Source of the DNA: Spizellomyces punctatus DAOM BR117
Lineage: Eukaryota > Chytridiomycota > Chytridiomycetes > Spizellomycetales > Spizellomycetaceae
Length of the DNA stretch: 64,000 bases
Assembly: GCF_000182565.1 (NCBI RefSeq)
Contig: NW_015971540.1
Location: 1,488,476 to 1,552,475 of the forward strand
Reading direction: 5' to 3'
Made by a program: the position numbers and the translations under genes. Below are positions 44,260-56,866 of this stretch, piece by piece. Positions within the stretch are counted from its first letter, which is position 1, and each line of letters opens with the position of its first letter. The notes beneath the pieces are model-generated. The model worked only from the letters and a program-made list of their open reading frames with translations. It made no database searches and was not told where the DNA came from.

Positions 44260-45163
44260 ATGACATTTCTGCTTCGAACTATACGCCGCCTCCCTCGGGC
44301 ATTGGCCCGTTCACATTTCCAACCCGCACGCCGTTATCTCACCAGCTCCCGTCTCCTCTCATCATCCAACACGTCACCAGATCCATCGCCACTTCAAACT
44401 TTTAACATCTTTGAAAGTCCCTCCCCGAGCACAAAGACCTTCAAATCAGTCGGAAACACATCCTTCACCGTCGGAGATGTCCGGTTACAGGGGCCGGTCG
44501 TACTTATCAACGATACCGTCTTTATGTGGGATGTACCGCAGTTTGGTGCTGGGAGTGAACAGGTTGAAATATCCGAGACGATCATTGATGGGGAGACATT
44601 GATTAGACGAGGTGCAGGTTCAGAGGGACAGGAGATCGTGGATGACCCTTCCTCACCCTTTCATGGATGGACCACCGATCACTTCAAGCTATTTGAAGTT
44701 ACCCAACCAGTTCCTGGTACGTCGGAAGAGCGTGTTTTTTGTTAAAGGTTGCCCACATTTTAATTCGGCATACGCGGCGGCAGAATTATTGGTCATTGGC
44801 ACAGGTGCCCAGACGTACATCTTGCCACCTTTTCTGCGCTCATACCTTCACAAATTGGGGTTGCAGCTAGAAGTGATGGCTTCGGTAAGGGACAATTCAA
44901 TGCACTGCTTCACTCTGTTGATCATGTGTCGCTGATTGCGATGATTATCGGTAGCGCCAAGCTGCTTCGACATACAACATTCTCCTCCAGGAGGGCCGTC
45001 GTCCTGCAGCTGCATTTTTACCGGTGATTCCGACATCGTCTCGCACAGGAGAGATACTGGTCAAATTCAGTAAACCTGAATTTGAGAAACAAAGGGAAAG
45101 GGAGGCGCGGGAGCACCACCGCGCATGGGGACTACCAGGGAACCTCACAGGAAATACTAGTTG
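44260..45163 (+). CDS. NDUFAF3: NDUFAF3-like (Mth938 domain) complex I assembly factor
   Basis: Mitochondrial protein with the Mth938/DUF498 fold of NDUFAF3, which acts in early assembly of the complex I Q-module. The first 40 residues are a strong presequence (MTFLLRTIRRLPRALARSHF onwards). The domain begins FKSVGNTSFTVGDVRLQGPV (compare the conserved G-F-x-V-N-G pattern). The strongest signature is ELLVIGTGAQTYILPP after a spliced Pro-Glu junction. HKLGLQLEVMAS and the exon RQAASTYNILLQEGRRPAAA (family A-x-x-T-[YF]-N-x-L-x-x-E-G-R) follow. A charged tail of about 40 residues ends NLTGNTS. Three exons. Convergent with CCT2. Confidence 0.87.
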
Positions 45164-45452
45164 AACGATGTGATAATATGTCTTCCAGCTTAGCCATATC
45201 ACTGGTTGTCCAATAAATAGAACAGTGGACTTCAAAACTGCTGTGAAACATAACGTATTACAACAGTATACAGGTCATCCCACTTCGGTCCCGCTATTGA
45301 CACTGGCTCCTCAAAAGATTTACAAAAATACCTTACACCAGATCCTAAGACTAATTACTAGATACCGCCAGCTTATTCGCGTTGACGGGGTCTGTAAAGC
45401 CCAGGGTTGTCAGCAATGCAAAGTGGAGCCAGTATTGATAAGAGCAGCGTTT

Positions 45453-47331
45453 TTACCTAGGAGCGCAGCGAATGATGTCGTCGACCCGCAAGATGAGTTC
45501 CGCTGCTTCTGATGCAGATAGAAGTACTTGCTTCTTCAACTTAAATGACTCTGTAATACCGAGTTCACGAACATCTGCAACTATTCCTTGGGCCATATCT
45601 GAATGTGGTGGGAAAGGCGACAGCGCAATTAGAACCCTATCCCCAGCAATAATAGAAGCAATGCACATACCTAAACCGAACGTCGATTTGCCTTCATGGT
45701 GAGCTGCGCGCAATTGCGAGACAAGCTCGGCACTGTCATACCCTGCATTGTCCGCAAGGATCGTTGGCAGCTGACGTAGCGCCTTAGCAAATGATTCGCA
45801 GGCAATCGCCTTTTTGCCTGGTGTCTTTGCCGCAACTTCCTCAACAGCTTTTGCCATGAGCATCTCAGCACATCCACCTCCAAGGGTTGTACGAGGTTCC
45901 TTTACTGTCTGAGAAAGCACGCAAAGCGCGTCATGCAGAGATCGTTCTGCTTCATCCAGGAGTTGGCCAGTGGCACCACGCAGAACCACAGTACAAGCCT
46001 CGCCCGCAGCTACCCCCGAGAACTTGATCAGTCTGTCCTCCCCAATCATGATCTCCTCAATCAAATCGCAGTGTCCTAGCTTGACTAGCTCCGGGTGGTC
46101 AAAAGTCGATGCGATTTCCCCTCCTGTGACTAAAGCAAGACGTTCTACACCATCAAAGTCCGCGTGCTCGATCGCCATGACACCGGAATCAGCGAAGAGT
46201 TGCTCCGGCCAGTTGTAAATCAGCTGACGGTTGACAAAGCAATTGATGCCATGTGCCTTAATCTTCTCGACCTTCTCCTTCATCTTGTCACGCTCGGCCC
46301 GCTCCAACTCGGCCAACTTTCCAGTTGCATCCACCCTGACGCGTGCTCCAAAGATTTTGATTTTGTCGGTATCCATAGGAGTGTTTGCTACGAGAATCTT
46401 GGCGTTCTCGATCCTTTTCGGTTGGTTTACACCGATCTTCTTGTCAAGAATGAAACCTTCGTCAAGGTACGAGTCGATAAGTTTACCCCCGGCCTTTTTG
46501 ATGATTTGGATGTTGTCAAGATTTGTGCTTCCCTAGAGGTTGAACAAGACATTAACGCTTTTGGAGGTATTTGCTGCAATGTCAAGTGCAGCTACCTTTA
46601 ACCGCATCACCGCGTCGACCGCAAGAGTGGCAAAGTATTCTTTGTCTTGCGACAGCACCTTTGAACTTAGCGTTGTTTTTGCAATGTTCAGAAGATCTTG
46701 CCGGAAGGCTTCAGTATTCTTGCTATTGTCCACAGCAGACTCTTCCAGGGCCTTGTAGGCAGCGGCAGAGGCGATACGGTAGCCCTCAATGATAGTTTGA
46801 GGGTGGATGTGTTGATGAACAAGCTTCTCTCCTTCTCTGAGCAACTCTGCGGCCAGAACGCAAACAGATGTAGTTCCGTCACCAACTTCATCGTCTTGCA
46901 CTTTTGAAATGTTGACCAGAACTTTTGCTGCGGCGTTGTCTAGCGCGATTGATTTCAAGATTGTTGCACCGTCGTTTGTGACTACAATGTTGTTGGTAGT
47001 CATGGATTGCAGCGTCTTGTCCATTCCTTTTGGACCTAATGTGCTTTTCACCAGATCCCCGACAGCAATGGCACCCACAAATGACGACTATAGCAGAGAA
47101 TAAGATCTTAGCATCAACACCATGAGCGCAACCCATTGTCGATGAAATAGACTCTTGGGCTCAAAATGGACATCTACATACCAAACGCGCATTTTCTGCG
47201 CGCTCTTCGGAAGCATTCTCCTTGAAGATCTCGACGGGTGCCAAACTCTGATGGTGAAAGGATTATGGCGAGTGAGAATTAGGCGGACGCGCGTCGACGT
47301 GAAAATCAGAAACAGCATCCGTTCCTACCAT
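45453..47331 (-). CDS. CCT2: Chaperonin CCT subunit beta
   Basis: Beta subunit of the cytosolic TRiC/CCT chaperonin, which folds actin and tubulin. Exon 1 is the ATG alone (47329-47331), followed by a GTAGGA donor. The next exon encodes [20 protein letters not shown]. The long exons carry the ATP-binding strings [19 protein letters not shown] and [10 protein letters not shown], with catalytic-loop [16 protein letters not shown]. Beta-specific text includes [34 protein letters not shown] and [15 protein letters not shown]. The C-terminus is [18 protein letters not shown]. Joining ATG directly to SLAPVE reproduces the conserved N-terminus. Divergent from the small membrane-protein gene. Confidence 0.96.
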
Positions 47332-47577
47332 ATCGATGTTCTGTTACTAAAAGTGGTATAGGTCTAAACGATGGGAAATCTGTCGACGAGTTGTTGCTGC
47401 GGAGGAGGGGAAAACGAAGCGTCTTGTTGGGTTCACGGGGCACGTCGCAGCTGTCGGACACGCAAAATATAGTGGTTGCTATGTGTCTGCATGGTTACTG
47501 CACAGTCATGCAACTTTCGGACAGGGTTTCTTCCATCTTTTCCTGTCCTCCAGCCGTCGGCATCGTCCAAAACGAAA

Positions 47578-47997
47578 ATGTCACGACCTGCACCACAACA
47601 TCCGTACGCTGCCTTCAAGCGAAAAGCACCAGTACACACTCCTTCAATACCTCCGGCTTCATCAAAATCAGCAAAGGGAGGACCGCCGACCGCAGCGGAC
47701 ATTGTTAGCAGTTATGCTCGCATTCCTCCCAGGACAAAGCTGAAACTGAGTCTAGGTGAGGAGACCATGGTTCCTGTTTGAGTCTTTTGGATTTTATCTG
47801 ACTGATGCTGGACAGGTCTCCTTGGGTTTGCTTCCTTGGGTGTATACATGACTTACAAATTTGAGGAGTGGTATCCCCTTGAAAAGAGAGCGCCCACCGT
47901 GGCGCCAGATGCAAAGTCCAGAGTGGATGTCTTGTGGGAAGAGGAAGAGAGGAAGCTCGAGAAATTGCAGAGTCAACGCAAGCCTTCTCAAAACTAA
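47578..47997 (+). CDS. Small single-pass membrane protein, unassigned
   Basis: Two exons (47578-47755, 47816-47997) give 119 aa. I do not recognise it. The N-terminal 50 residues are Pro/Ser/Lys-rich. One membrane-spanning segment at about 56-73 (LKLSLGLLGFASLGVYMTY) is preceded by basic residues. It is followed by FEEWYPLEKRAP and a charged helical tail rich in Glu, Lys and Arg (VLWEEEERKLEKLQSQRK). The size and layout resemble small mitochondrial inner-membrane assembly factors or respiratory-complex accessory subunits, but that is inference. The phase-1 junction keeps frame, which supports the model. Shares a 246-base divergent promoter with CCT2. Confidence 0.65.
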
Positions 47998-48094
47998 GGG
48001 CAGAGCTCAGCCGTTATTTCATTTGTACATATTTTCAATAGCCTGTAATCTATTATCCAATTGCATAGATTCTAAGATCAGACTCAGACCAGTC

Positions 48095-51000
48095 CTATAC
48101 TTTTTTTGGTGAACCTGGTGTTGCAACTTCGTACAGAACGATGGCATCGTACATATTGGCGCCAAGCTGCTTTGCCACTTGAGGGTTCTTGAAGACTATC
48201 GACATGAAGAAAAGCATTATCATTTTCTTGGACAAGCAGAATTGAAATGACGAATATGAAACTTACCACCAATTTTTAGCGAATCCACTCGGAATCGAGC
48301 GTAGAAATTCGTGTGAATCGCCCTTCCCATTCCCTTATCAAAACAATTGTATGTTAGGATAACATGGCTAGTGATGCTAGGCAGTTCCAAATGTCTTGAT
48401 ACAGACCTCTACCACGACAAAATCAACATCCCTACATTCCGTTGTCAGCTCATCGCTGAGTCTCGTAAGATCCAAGCAGGGTGATGCACTACCGGTGCCA
48501 AGGGCGAGCAATCGCTGTTCCGCCCAAGCAGATCGGATAACCGGGTCGAATCCGGCGATAACTGGGAGAATTCCTCGCAGTTCGTGCACGGTGATATCGT
48601 TAACGGAAGGACTGGTATTGGCAGCTAAAACAACAGTTGTCCCCTTGCCCAGCAAATAGCGAGCAAAAGGTATAATGCCCAAAATGATGTCCGCTCCACT
48701 ATTATCGACAAAAATCACGGCTTTGCGGTAAGGGGATCCCTCGACCAACCGCTGTTTCAGTTGAGCCAATTGGCTGAACTGTTGTGGATGCCCGACTGTC
48801 TCCTTGGCAGTATCAAAGTCGAGCTCTCCCTTCTTCAACATCTCTTGAACTGATGTCGATCCCCAGTCATACATGTTCCCCGCCAAGACATTATCAATCA
48901 GATTATCGAGCTTTTTCCCTTCATCCTCCATGGCGTCTAATCGCTTTAAAAGTTTAGGGAGACCTTCCAGGGCAGCTGCATTTTCTTGCTTCTTCACATT
49001 TTCAAAAATGTCCGTAAAGCCCATCTCGCGTAGACATTGTTCACGAAGATCCAGAAGGCTGCGTATTGTGAGGGCACCGTACATGTTTGGTTCTCTCCGC
49101 AGCGCCTGTAGGTGTTCCCTGTACATGGCTTCAAAACTTGAAGCACGTGTCCGAGTATCTGCAAAATTGCCTCGCCATTGTAAAGCCATATCGGCCAAGT
49201 CGCCAAGGTTTCTGTCCAACAAGTCTATCCAATATTGTTGCAGTTTTGGGTCTTTCAAATCGGTTGTATCGGGCTTGTATCTGGATACATCCGCCAGGAG
49301 AGGGAATACCGTAAGATGTGTCGGAAACTCATCTAGTGCACCAACTGCTCCCAATGAAGATCCAGAGATTTTATCGACTCGAGTAAAGTTTTCAGTGAAC
49401 GATTGAATTCTACCGCGTTGAGGTACATGGCGTAAGAAAGCTCCCATAGCTCCCAGGTAGCCTTCATGTCGCAGAAACATTGCCATAATCTTTCCCTTTG
49501 ACCAGAAGTTGATTGCGTAGCTAAGGCGACAGGTTATTGACACCTGGTCGAGAGAATGTCGAACAAAAAGGATGTCGCATATCCTCACCTGAGGGTGTTC
49601 ATGGTTATCGGATGTCCTATGAGCGCCGTTGAAAGAGGTTCAGTGATTTATCCCAGAACGTGGGCGATGTACCATCATGTACCTCTGATGAAGAAGCCAC
49701 TAAAGTATATCCTGGAACGTAACGAAGATTAGCACAGACCTGGATGGTGCCGTCATCATATCGGCGATACCTTTGAATACCATGCGCTTGTGCATTCAAA
49801 TATGCAATCTGTCCAATATTGTTGCTGCAAAACGGTTTCTAATCCATTCCAGTTTCCAAACTGCAAAAACACCACACTATACCTCACGAGATACTGTACA
49901 AAATATCAGAATAATAAACATACAGGACATTCATGGCGTACAACGTACCAACAAAGACCTAGAAATATCCTCCTGCTTGAACTTTGATTTCCTCTCTTCC
50001 GGTGGAGTCTTGAACACCTTCCCAAATGACGATGCAATTGCGGATCCCTTCAATCCGATTTTGGGATAGTCGCTACGATACATCCAATAAGTCCGAAACG
50101 ATCGAACTGTGGTTACATGCCCGTCCATTGCCGACTAAAACGTACCCACCATAGATATCGCCAACCTAGATCCCTCACGTTAATGTCAGCACGGAATGAC
50201 GCCGATGTCACGCAGCCATACCAGCATATCCACATTCTTATTGTCACCGAGCTTTGATAATTCTGCGGCAAAGCATTACACCAATAGTGCAAGTCGCGTT
50301 ACGTTCACATGCATACCTAACATCTCATCATAATCCTTGGCTTCGGTTAATAATGAGAGTAAACCCCACAGTGTCCCGCCTCCCAATGACGTGCCTAGAG
50401 CCACGACCCGTCAACCAGAAAAAACTTTGTGGTAGTAATAACGTTAGATGTATACCGCTTATACGCTCATATGTTTCATCGCTAGTGACTTTAAGTATGC
50501 TAACGCCGGAGCCGATATTGACAAGCTGGAGCCCTGCTGGTTACTAATAATGTCTAATAATAAATCAGTACACAGCTCACTCACTAGATAGGGGAAAAGT
50601 TCGGAAGGAGTAGACTCAAACTGCATGGACTCTGCTCGACGCTCATCATATGTGAACACCTCATACGGAATTTGCCGGACCAAGAAGTTCAACCCTATTC
50701 GCTCCACCATGAGTTGCACACGTTGAATCATTCAATTGGAGAACTCTAAGGACCTGTAATCAGACTAAAAGCAACCCAATATGACTCAATTCATTCCATC
50801 CAATCAAGAAGTCATCAAGAGAAGAGAACATACCATTCCATTTCGTCTTCACGTTGCATTGTTACACCCAGCTTCTCTTTGAATAATTCTAACAATCTTG
50901 TGAGCACGAGTTATCTTGTCAGAAGGGCTGGACTTTGGTTTTACCGTAATATTTATGTGCACCTCCGCCAGTAGCTAACATTTATGACTTTTAGGTTTCG

Positions 51001-51459
51001 AAGAACAAATCCGAAGATGCAAAAGCAAACCTTTTATGACACGCTTTTCCACCGGTATTTGCCCATGATATCCAGTATATAAAACTTTGTGAATAAAGTC
51101 GACGCAATCGTTGATATGTTGAGTCTCGAACTTGACAAAGTTCATGCGACCTCCGGGAGAATCTGGGGTTCGCGAGAAGTACACTACTTTGGCTAAACTG
51201 CCACCCTAAACAAAACAGATAAATGAACATAAAGCGAGAGGACGGACTCGTCAACAGGAAAGAAAAACCTTACAATATCCACAGCGATCTGCGCAACGTC
51301 CTCTAATTGGTGAGGGAACAGGATATCCCTAATCTCGCGAAGGTAAGACGGATGTCCAAAGGTCCAAGCAGAAAGAAAACCAAACCTCGTCTCCTGCTTT
51401 TCAACGTCATCTTCGCTAATGGCAGCGCCTCTAACATTCAAGTTATGGTTGTTAATCAT
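48095..51459 (-). CDS. PANK4: PANK4: pantothenate-kinase-like plus DUF89 phosphatase
   Basis: Bifunctional-looking protein of the PANK4 type: an N-terminal type II pantothenate kinase fold fused to a C-terminal DUF89 metal-dependent phosphatase, which in PANK4 dephosphorylates 4'-phosphopantetheine and related metabolites. Kinase-fold strings are VDIGGSLAKVVYF, ATGGGAHKYY, GSGVSILKVTSDETYERI, TSLGGGTLWGLLSL, DIYGGDYSKIGLKGSAIASS and INFWSKGKIMAMFLRHEGYL. DUF89 strings are EFPTHLTVFPLLADVSRY, VIFVDNSGADIILGI (metal-binding DNSG-D) and LVLAANTSPSVND-like VVLAANTSPSVND. It ends MYDAIVLYEVATPGSPKKV. Where active kinases have the catalytic Glu after GGGA-x-K-F, this protein has Tyr, suggesting the kinase half is inactive as in animal PANK4. 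Many exons. Confidence 0.9.
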
Positions 51460-51669
51460 GTTTGCCCACCTGTAAAGATGTTCAACTCATTGAAACTTGG
51501 GAAACGTCCTGCTGAATGAGTCATCACCGGTGACTCATTTCTGTCACGTGACAAGCTGTGGTTTCGCGTCTACAAGCGACAACGTCGTGTTGACTGGTCG
51601 CATCTTCATTCAACATCGCGACGGTTTTCGACCTTTTTCCACAGATATCCTGCACCAAAAAAGATCACC

Positions 51670-52685
51670 ATGGTGGGTAATGTTCACTGCTGTGAGCAAA
51701 GAACTGATAGCTAACGGCTCCCCATTAGTCGATTATGGAGTATAACGGTTCGGCCATAATGGCCATGAAGGGCAAAAACTGTGTGGCGATCGCGGCAGAC
51801 CGCCGATTCGGTGTGCAGTTGATGACGCTTTCGACAGACTTTCAAAAGATTTTTCCTGTAACGGAAAAAGTCTACCTTGGACTTCCTGGCCTAGCCACCG
51901 ATGTGCAGACCTTGTACGTAAGGGTTGGAAAGTTTTGTTAGGGGCTGAGATGAACAGGCGTATATGGTACTTTTTTGGAGGACTAGATGGACTCTTGACA
52001 AGTACGGTGATGGACGTGGACTGTAGAGCTGAAATACGCGCTAGCCGAGTGCCCACATGACAGCACACATGTCGAACATGCAAGTTGACTAAACACTGAC
52101 AAATTGTGTCGTCTCTCCTTCCTGTAGAGCTGAGCGCTTTAGATTCAAGGTTAATATGTACAAATTACGTGAAGAAAGAGATATCAGTCCAAAAACTTTT
52201 GCGCATATGGTCTCCTCCACACTGTATGAGCGAAGGTACGTACGTTGAATGTACCTCCTGTATAGGATATGCCAAATCTGATATGGGGTTGCTGCAGATT
52301 TGGTCCATTCTTCTGCGAACCCGTCATTGCTGGACTAGAAAAGGATGGGACACCCTTTATCTGCTCCATGGACCTCCTTGGTTGTATAAACCACGCGAAA
52401 GACTTTGTCGTGAGTGGAACGGCGTCGAATCAGATGTACGGAACAGCGGAGGGACTATGGGAGCCGGAATTGGTAAGAATTTGCGTGCATTGACAGCTAC
52501 GTCTGTAAATATTGAACTTCTTCTCAATGTTAAATTTACAGGAGCCAGAGGACCTTTTCGAAACCATATCTCAGGCCATGCTGAGTGCTGTAGATCGTGA
52601 CGCCTCGAGCGGATGGGGGGTTATCGTTCATGTTATCACACCAGAGAAGGTTATTACGCGAACCTTGAAGGCGCGCATGGATTAG
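51670..52685 (+). CDS. PUP3: Proteasome subunit beta-3
   Basis: Non-catalytic beta-3 subunit of the 20S proteasome. Exon 1 is the ATG alone (51670-51672, donor GTGGGT). The next exon continues [20 protein letters not shown], which restores the conserved MSIM-x-YNG start. Other strings are [90 protein letters not shown] and the universal C-terminus TRTLKARMD. There is no propeptide or N-terminal catalytic threonine, as expected for beta-3. Divergent from PANK4 with 210 bases between starts. Confidence 0.96.
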
Positions 52686-52880
52686 ATGCGGTCAAAGTGA
52701 CAATACAAAACCGGTGCTACTTGTACGCATTTTGTGCAATTTTCGATTTCTAATATAGGTTATTGAGCTTGGAACACAGTCTGTGGTGAGGTGATATTAA
52801 AAAGGTACATAAGCAGTACTAACAAAGACAGCACGTATGTGTACATTGCAGTGAATGCGGGTCCAATTTTATCATTGCAC

Positions 52881-55800
52881 TTAAGCGGTCACACCAGTGG
52901 CCTGGGTTCCCGCAGTTGGTAGTGCCGCCCCCGCTTGCGCACCACTGCCGCCTGTGGAGGAACTTGCGGTAACTCCAGGTCCTGACCCTGCCGGCGCAGC
53001 CCCAGTCTGATTCTTTGACTGCATCACATTGATCAAGATCTGAGCCTGTAGTTCCATTGCGGTTTGGTCCATCACGCCATATCCAGGCCCAAAAGCGCCA
53101 TCTGGCATTGGTGTACTTGGTGAAGCGCTCGACGAAACGAGTTTTCGGAGCTTATAAACGTTGACGGCTCCATTATCATCACCTGTTAGTACAGCAGGCG
53201 ACTTGGAAGCAAATATTATGGACGTCAGCCGTCGGTCGAGTACCGTGTGGAGAATTGCTGGGTCAAGCCTGCAGAGAAAATGCACTCAGGACTGATAAAA
53301 TGAGGGAGCCGCGGAAATCAGCGTGCAACTTACACGGATAATTGCAAATCCCATATTTCCATTCTTCCATCTGTCGATACACATCCGAACACGGTGGAAG
53401 AAGCAGGAGACCATGCCACATCTGTTATTGTGTCCTGTGCAGAGGAGTAAGATAGGTTGATCAATATGCCATTTCACGACAAGCCTCCCTTATCCTTACT
53501 TTGCCGCTTTGAAACTTAAACACCGGCTCTTCCATGTCCTGGTTCCATAACCGGACGGTCCAATCGCACGAGCATGATAAAAACGCTCCAGAGAGAAATG
53601 GCGACCACCGAATTCGATTTACTGGACCTGTATGCCCAAAGTACGTTGCAAGATATTGCTCATTGTATGAGCAAGAGCACCGATGAATGTGCCCGTCGTC
53701 CGTTCCGACCATGTAACTACATTATGAAAGCTGACTCAATAAGAGGAATACAAGAAAGCGCATGACCAGCACGCACATGTTATTATCTTTCGGATTGAAA
53801 TCAAAGCATAAACCACCCGACTGTCGGGCGATGAAAGAACCGGGTTTGTTTCCAGACCCAGCAGAGCCGGCAGCGGTACCTGCTGCGGCACCGGCCTTAA
53901 TTTCTTGCTGCTTCGTTACTCTCTTCAAGCTCATCAAATCTGACATACAGGATTAACATGCATGTTTACCGTTAGCGCAGTCAGGTTCCACCATACCTGT
54001 ATATTCTAAACCTTTCCTGATTAACCATTGAGTTACACGCCCATCAGTTGATACTGATACTAGCGTCTCGCCGCGTGCATGTTCGTCTCCACGCTCCCTT
54101 TCGACCCATCGAAGCTCCCAAATTGGATCGCGATGTTTTCCGGCGAGGTCGCTGGACAGAAAATCAGAGAAGTGTGGGTCCGTACTGCAAAAAGCAGATA
54201 CGGACAGTACCTGTTGTCCATTACTGGCTCATCTTCTTTCCTTCGCACGTCGTATATTGCTATTCGTCCGTCAACATAACCGCATGCAAGGAGATTGGGA
54301 GTGGACCGTGAAAAGTCAATCGCCGTCACTGGAGATTTTGATCGATAGATCCTTTCAGGCCACTATTACAAAAGGTGAGGAAATCGCTTGCCGAATCGAC
54401 CAGCAAGGGTAGTGTGCGAACCTCTGGATTTTTTACCGACCAGCACAATACCAGCCCTGCATGTGGATTTGGACCTGGTTTTTGCTCGCCGTAAGCAACC
54501 GCCAATATGTCCTTTTGAAGCATTTGCTCGTCAATCTAGGTGCAATTAATTGTCACCTGAATCACACCTACTTCATTTTCTTTGTTCCACACCAGAAATG
54601 ATACCGCCCGGCCGCGGGTAAGTTCACATCGGTATGACCACAGAAAGTCCACGGTGGGAATGCTGTCAACGTCTCGTTTGTCGTCTCGGGCTACCAAATG
54701 TTGTGATTTAAGTTCTTATCAGAGTCACTCGAAAGAATGTTGTCAGTACACACCTTTGTCACCTAGTGTGTATGATTTCAAGAAGGGTCTTTTGTTAGAG
54801 GACTGATCCTGTCAAATCCAATGGAGAGAACGTCCACATTACGCCCTACGTACCCGCAGCTGGACCACCTGGACTCGCACCCGGCAAACCTTCCGGAGTC
54901 TGGTCAAGTGCTTCCTGTCGAGCGGCAATTTCCCTTTGCTTTGCTTCTTCCGCGTCCATGACATTTCGGTATTGAAGGAGCTTCTTCTCAAAGTTATTGG
55001 CCACTACTGCGCGTTCCAAAACCAATAGGGAATTTTGCAAGTTCTTTTGATTTAACTGAATTAGAAGGAAGTATCTGTTAGAGGTATACCGTCAGGCAAT
55101 AAACGGTCGCTCCCTACGTACCCCAGCAAGGGTGACTTCAGGACCAGCTACAATGTCGCTCGCTACATCGACCATGTCCCCACCTCTATGCATTCCGGGT
55201 CCAATGCTCAAGCTATTACGCTTAGCGCCCGGTCCAACGCTCGCATACAGATCTGACATGGTTTCCCCTTCGGGTAGGAATACTGACCGTGACATCGCCC
55301 CTGCTGCATCAGACATAACCATAGAGCTACTGGCAAGCTTATTGCCTTGCAGCATAGAAGAATCGCCCACCGATCCCTGCAGTCCGATGGATGCAGGAGC
55401 CGATTGTTCACCAAGGTTGGACAAGGCCTCATTATCACCGTCCTTGCTTTTGTATTGGATGGACAGCAAATGAATTTTACAGTTATCGATGCAATTGGGT
55501 GGATTTGAATGTCCCTACCTGATACCTTCACTGGTCTTTTCTGTACCCTCCAAGTGATAAGCGTCGTAGATGCTCCATTGGGTTACCATACACTCGACGT
55601 TGACTCCCTTTGGTCCAGGTGCTTGAATTTCCTTTGTTTTCAGCGGATCATTGAAAGTCTGCATCCCGCGATCGACAAAGTTTTCATTGGCCGCTCGACT
55701 TTCAAGAACCTTTGGAGAAGTTGCATAAGACGCCAAATTGGTGCATCTCTTTGGCTTTTGTTAAACAAACCTCTTTGTATTTGGCGTTCGCTGCTCTCAC

Positions 55801-56689
55801 GGCTGTGGCTTCGTCTCCTGACTCATTGGACACCGTAACTGCAGTTATATCCAAGAGTGGGATGGTTTCTGTTTCGGTGAGGTTGATGTGCACAAGTTTG
55901 TTTAGCTCCGCTTCCCCAAGAGTCCGGGAAGTCGCGGCAGCTGCGACGGACACCCGGTCTTCTTTGAGTACTGTCAATAGATGTGGTTCAGACCTGATAC
56001 TCGAGGAATATGCAGGAGCTCAAACGGACGCTTTACATTCTTCTCTGTCTTCCGCAGATTCTGCGCTTCCCACTGAGCTTGCCTCATCCTCATCACCGCT
56101 CTCAGCCCCAGACATCCGGCTGGAACTCAAAAAGCTCATTCCCATCATTGCAGATCGCCCAAACACCGACTGATTCCATGATCCCACAGTCATAGATTCT
56201 AGGTTGTTTAACACATCGGCAACCGTTTCCTATTTCCATGAAGTGGTCGAGCGCTGAGCACCTCCGCATTGTGAACCAATTGGATCAGAAAGATCTTACC
56301 CGTGCAACGCTCGCCATACTACTAAGTTCTGTTGCGCTCGCACCTCCATGACCTTTTCGAACATGCCCGACTTGTTGCGGGGCTAGTAAGCTCAGCGGAG
56401 TAACATCATTCCCCTCCTCATCCAAGACCTGCACTGCCTTTTCTTGGACGGGTTTCCCATTTCGATCCAGCGTACTTTGTGATGCCCGAATTCGCTGCTG
56501 TGACCCCCGACCATATACTCCAGAAGAAATTGAAGATAAAGCATTTCGTGACCGTACTGATGGAGAGGCGGGTTCAAGTCGTGCGTGTGAAGCCGCTGAG
56601 GCATTGAGTACAGCGGTGGAGCGTCTCCCAGCTGGCTTCTGCAACCGGGCTTTAGACGCTGCAAGGTTTCCAGTTTTGGGTGGTTCCAT
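52881..56689 (-). CDS. DNAI4: Axonemal dynein intermediate chain DNAI4/IC138
   Basis: Intermediate chain of the inner-arm dynein I1/f (IC138, human WDR78/DNAI4), a regulator of flagellar bending. The basic N-terminal exon (MEPPKTGNLAASKARLQ) includes VQVLDEEGNDVTPLSLL, the family V-x-D-x2-G-x-D-V-T-P element. Then come INLTETETIPLLDITAVTVS, ANAKYKEVCLTKAKE and DRGMQTFNDPLKTKEIQ, all close to animal DNAI4. A WD40 region follows, with DILAVAYGEQKPGPNPHAGL, VLCWSVKNPE, STPNLLACGYVDGRIAIYD, GTDDGHIHRCSCSYNEQYL, HTGPVNRIRWSPFLSGAFLS and CDWTVRLWNQDMEEPV. The C-terminus is Gly/Ala/Thr-rich after AMELQAQILINVMQSKN. More than ten exons. Confidence 0.93.
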
Positions 56690-56866
56690 CTAATTGCTTT
56701 CAGAACTTTGTACTATTCGGCTGGAAATATTTGCATTGGCAGCATCAACAAATAGGTTGGGATGGACTCTTAGCGTCGGAGTTTTGGGGGTGCTGCGCAA
56801 AGGACGCGTCCGTCAGCGTGTCGCTTGTCGCTGCTCTGCGTTTTTCAACCAGTTTCACGCAAAAGG

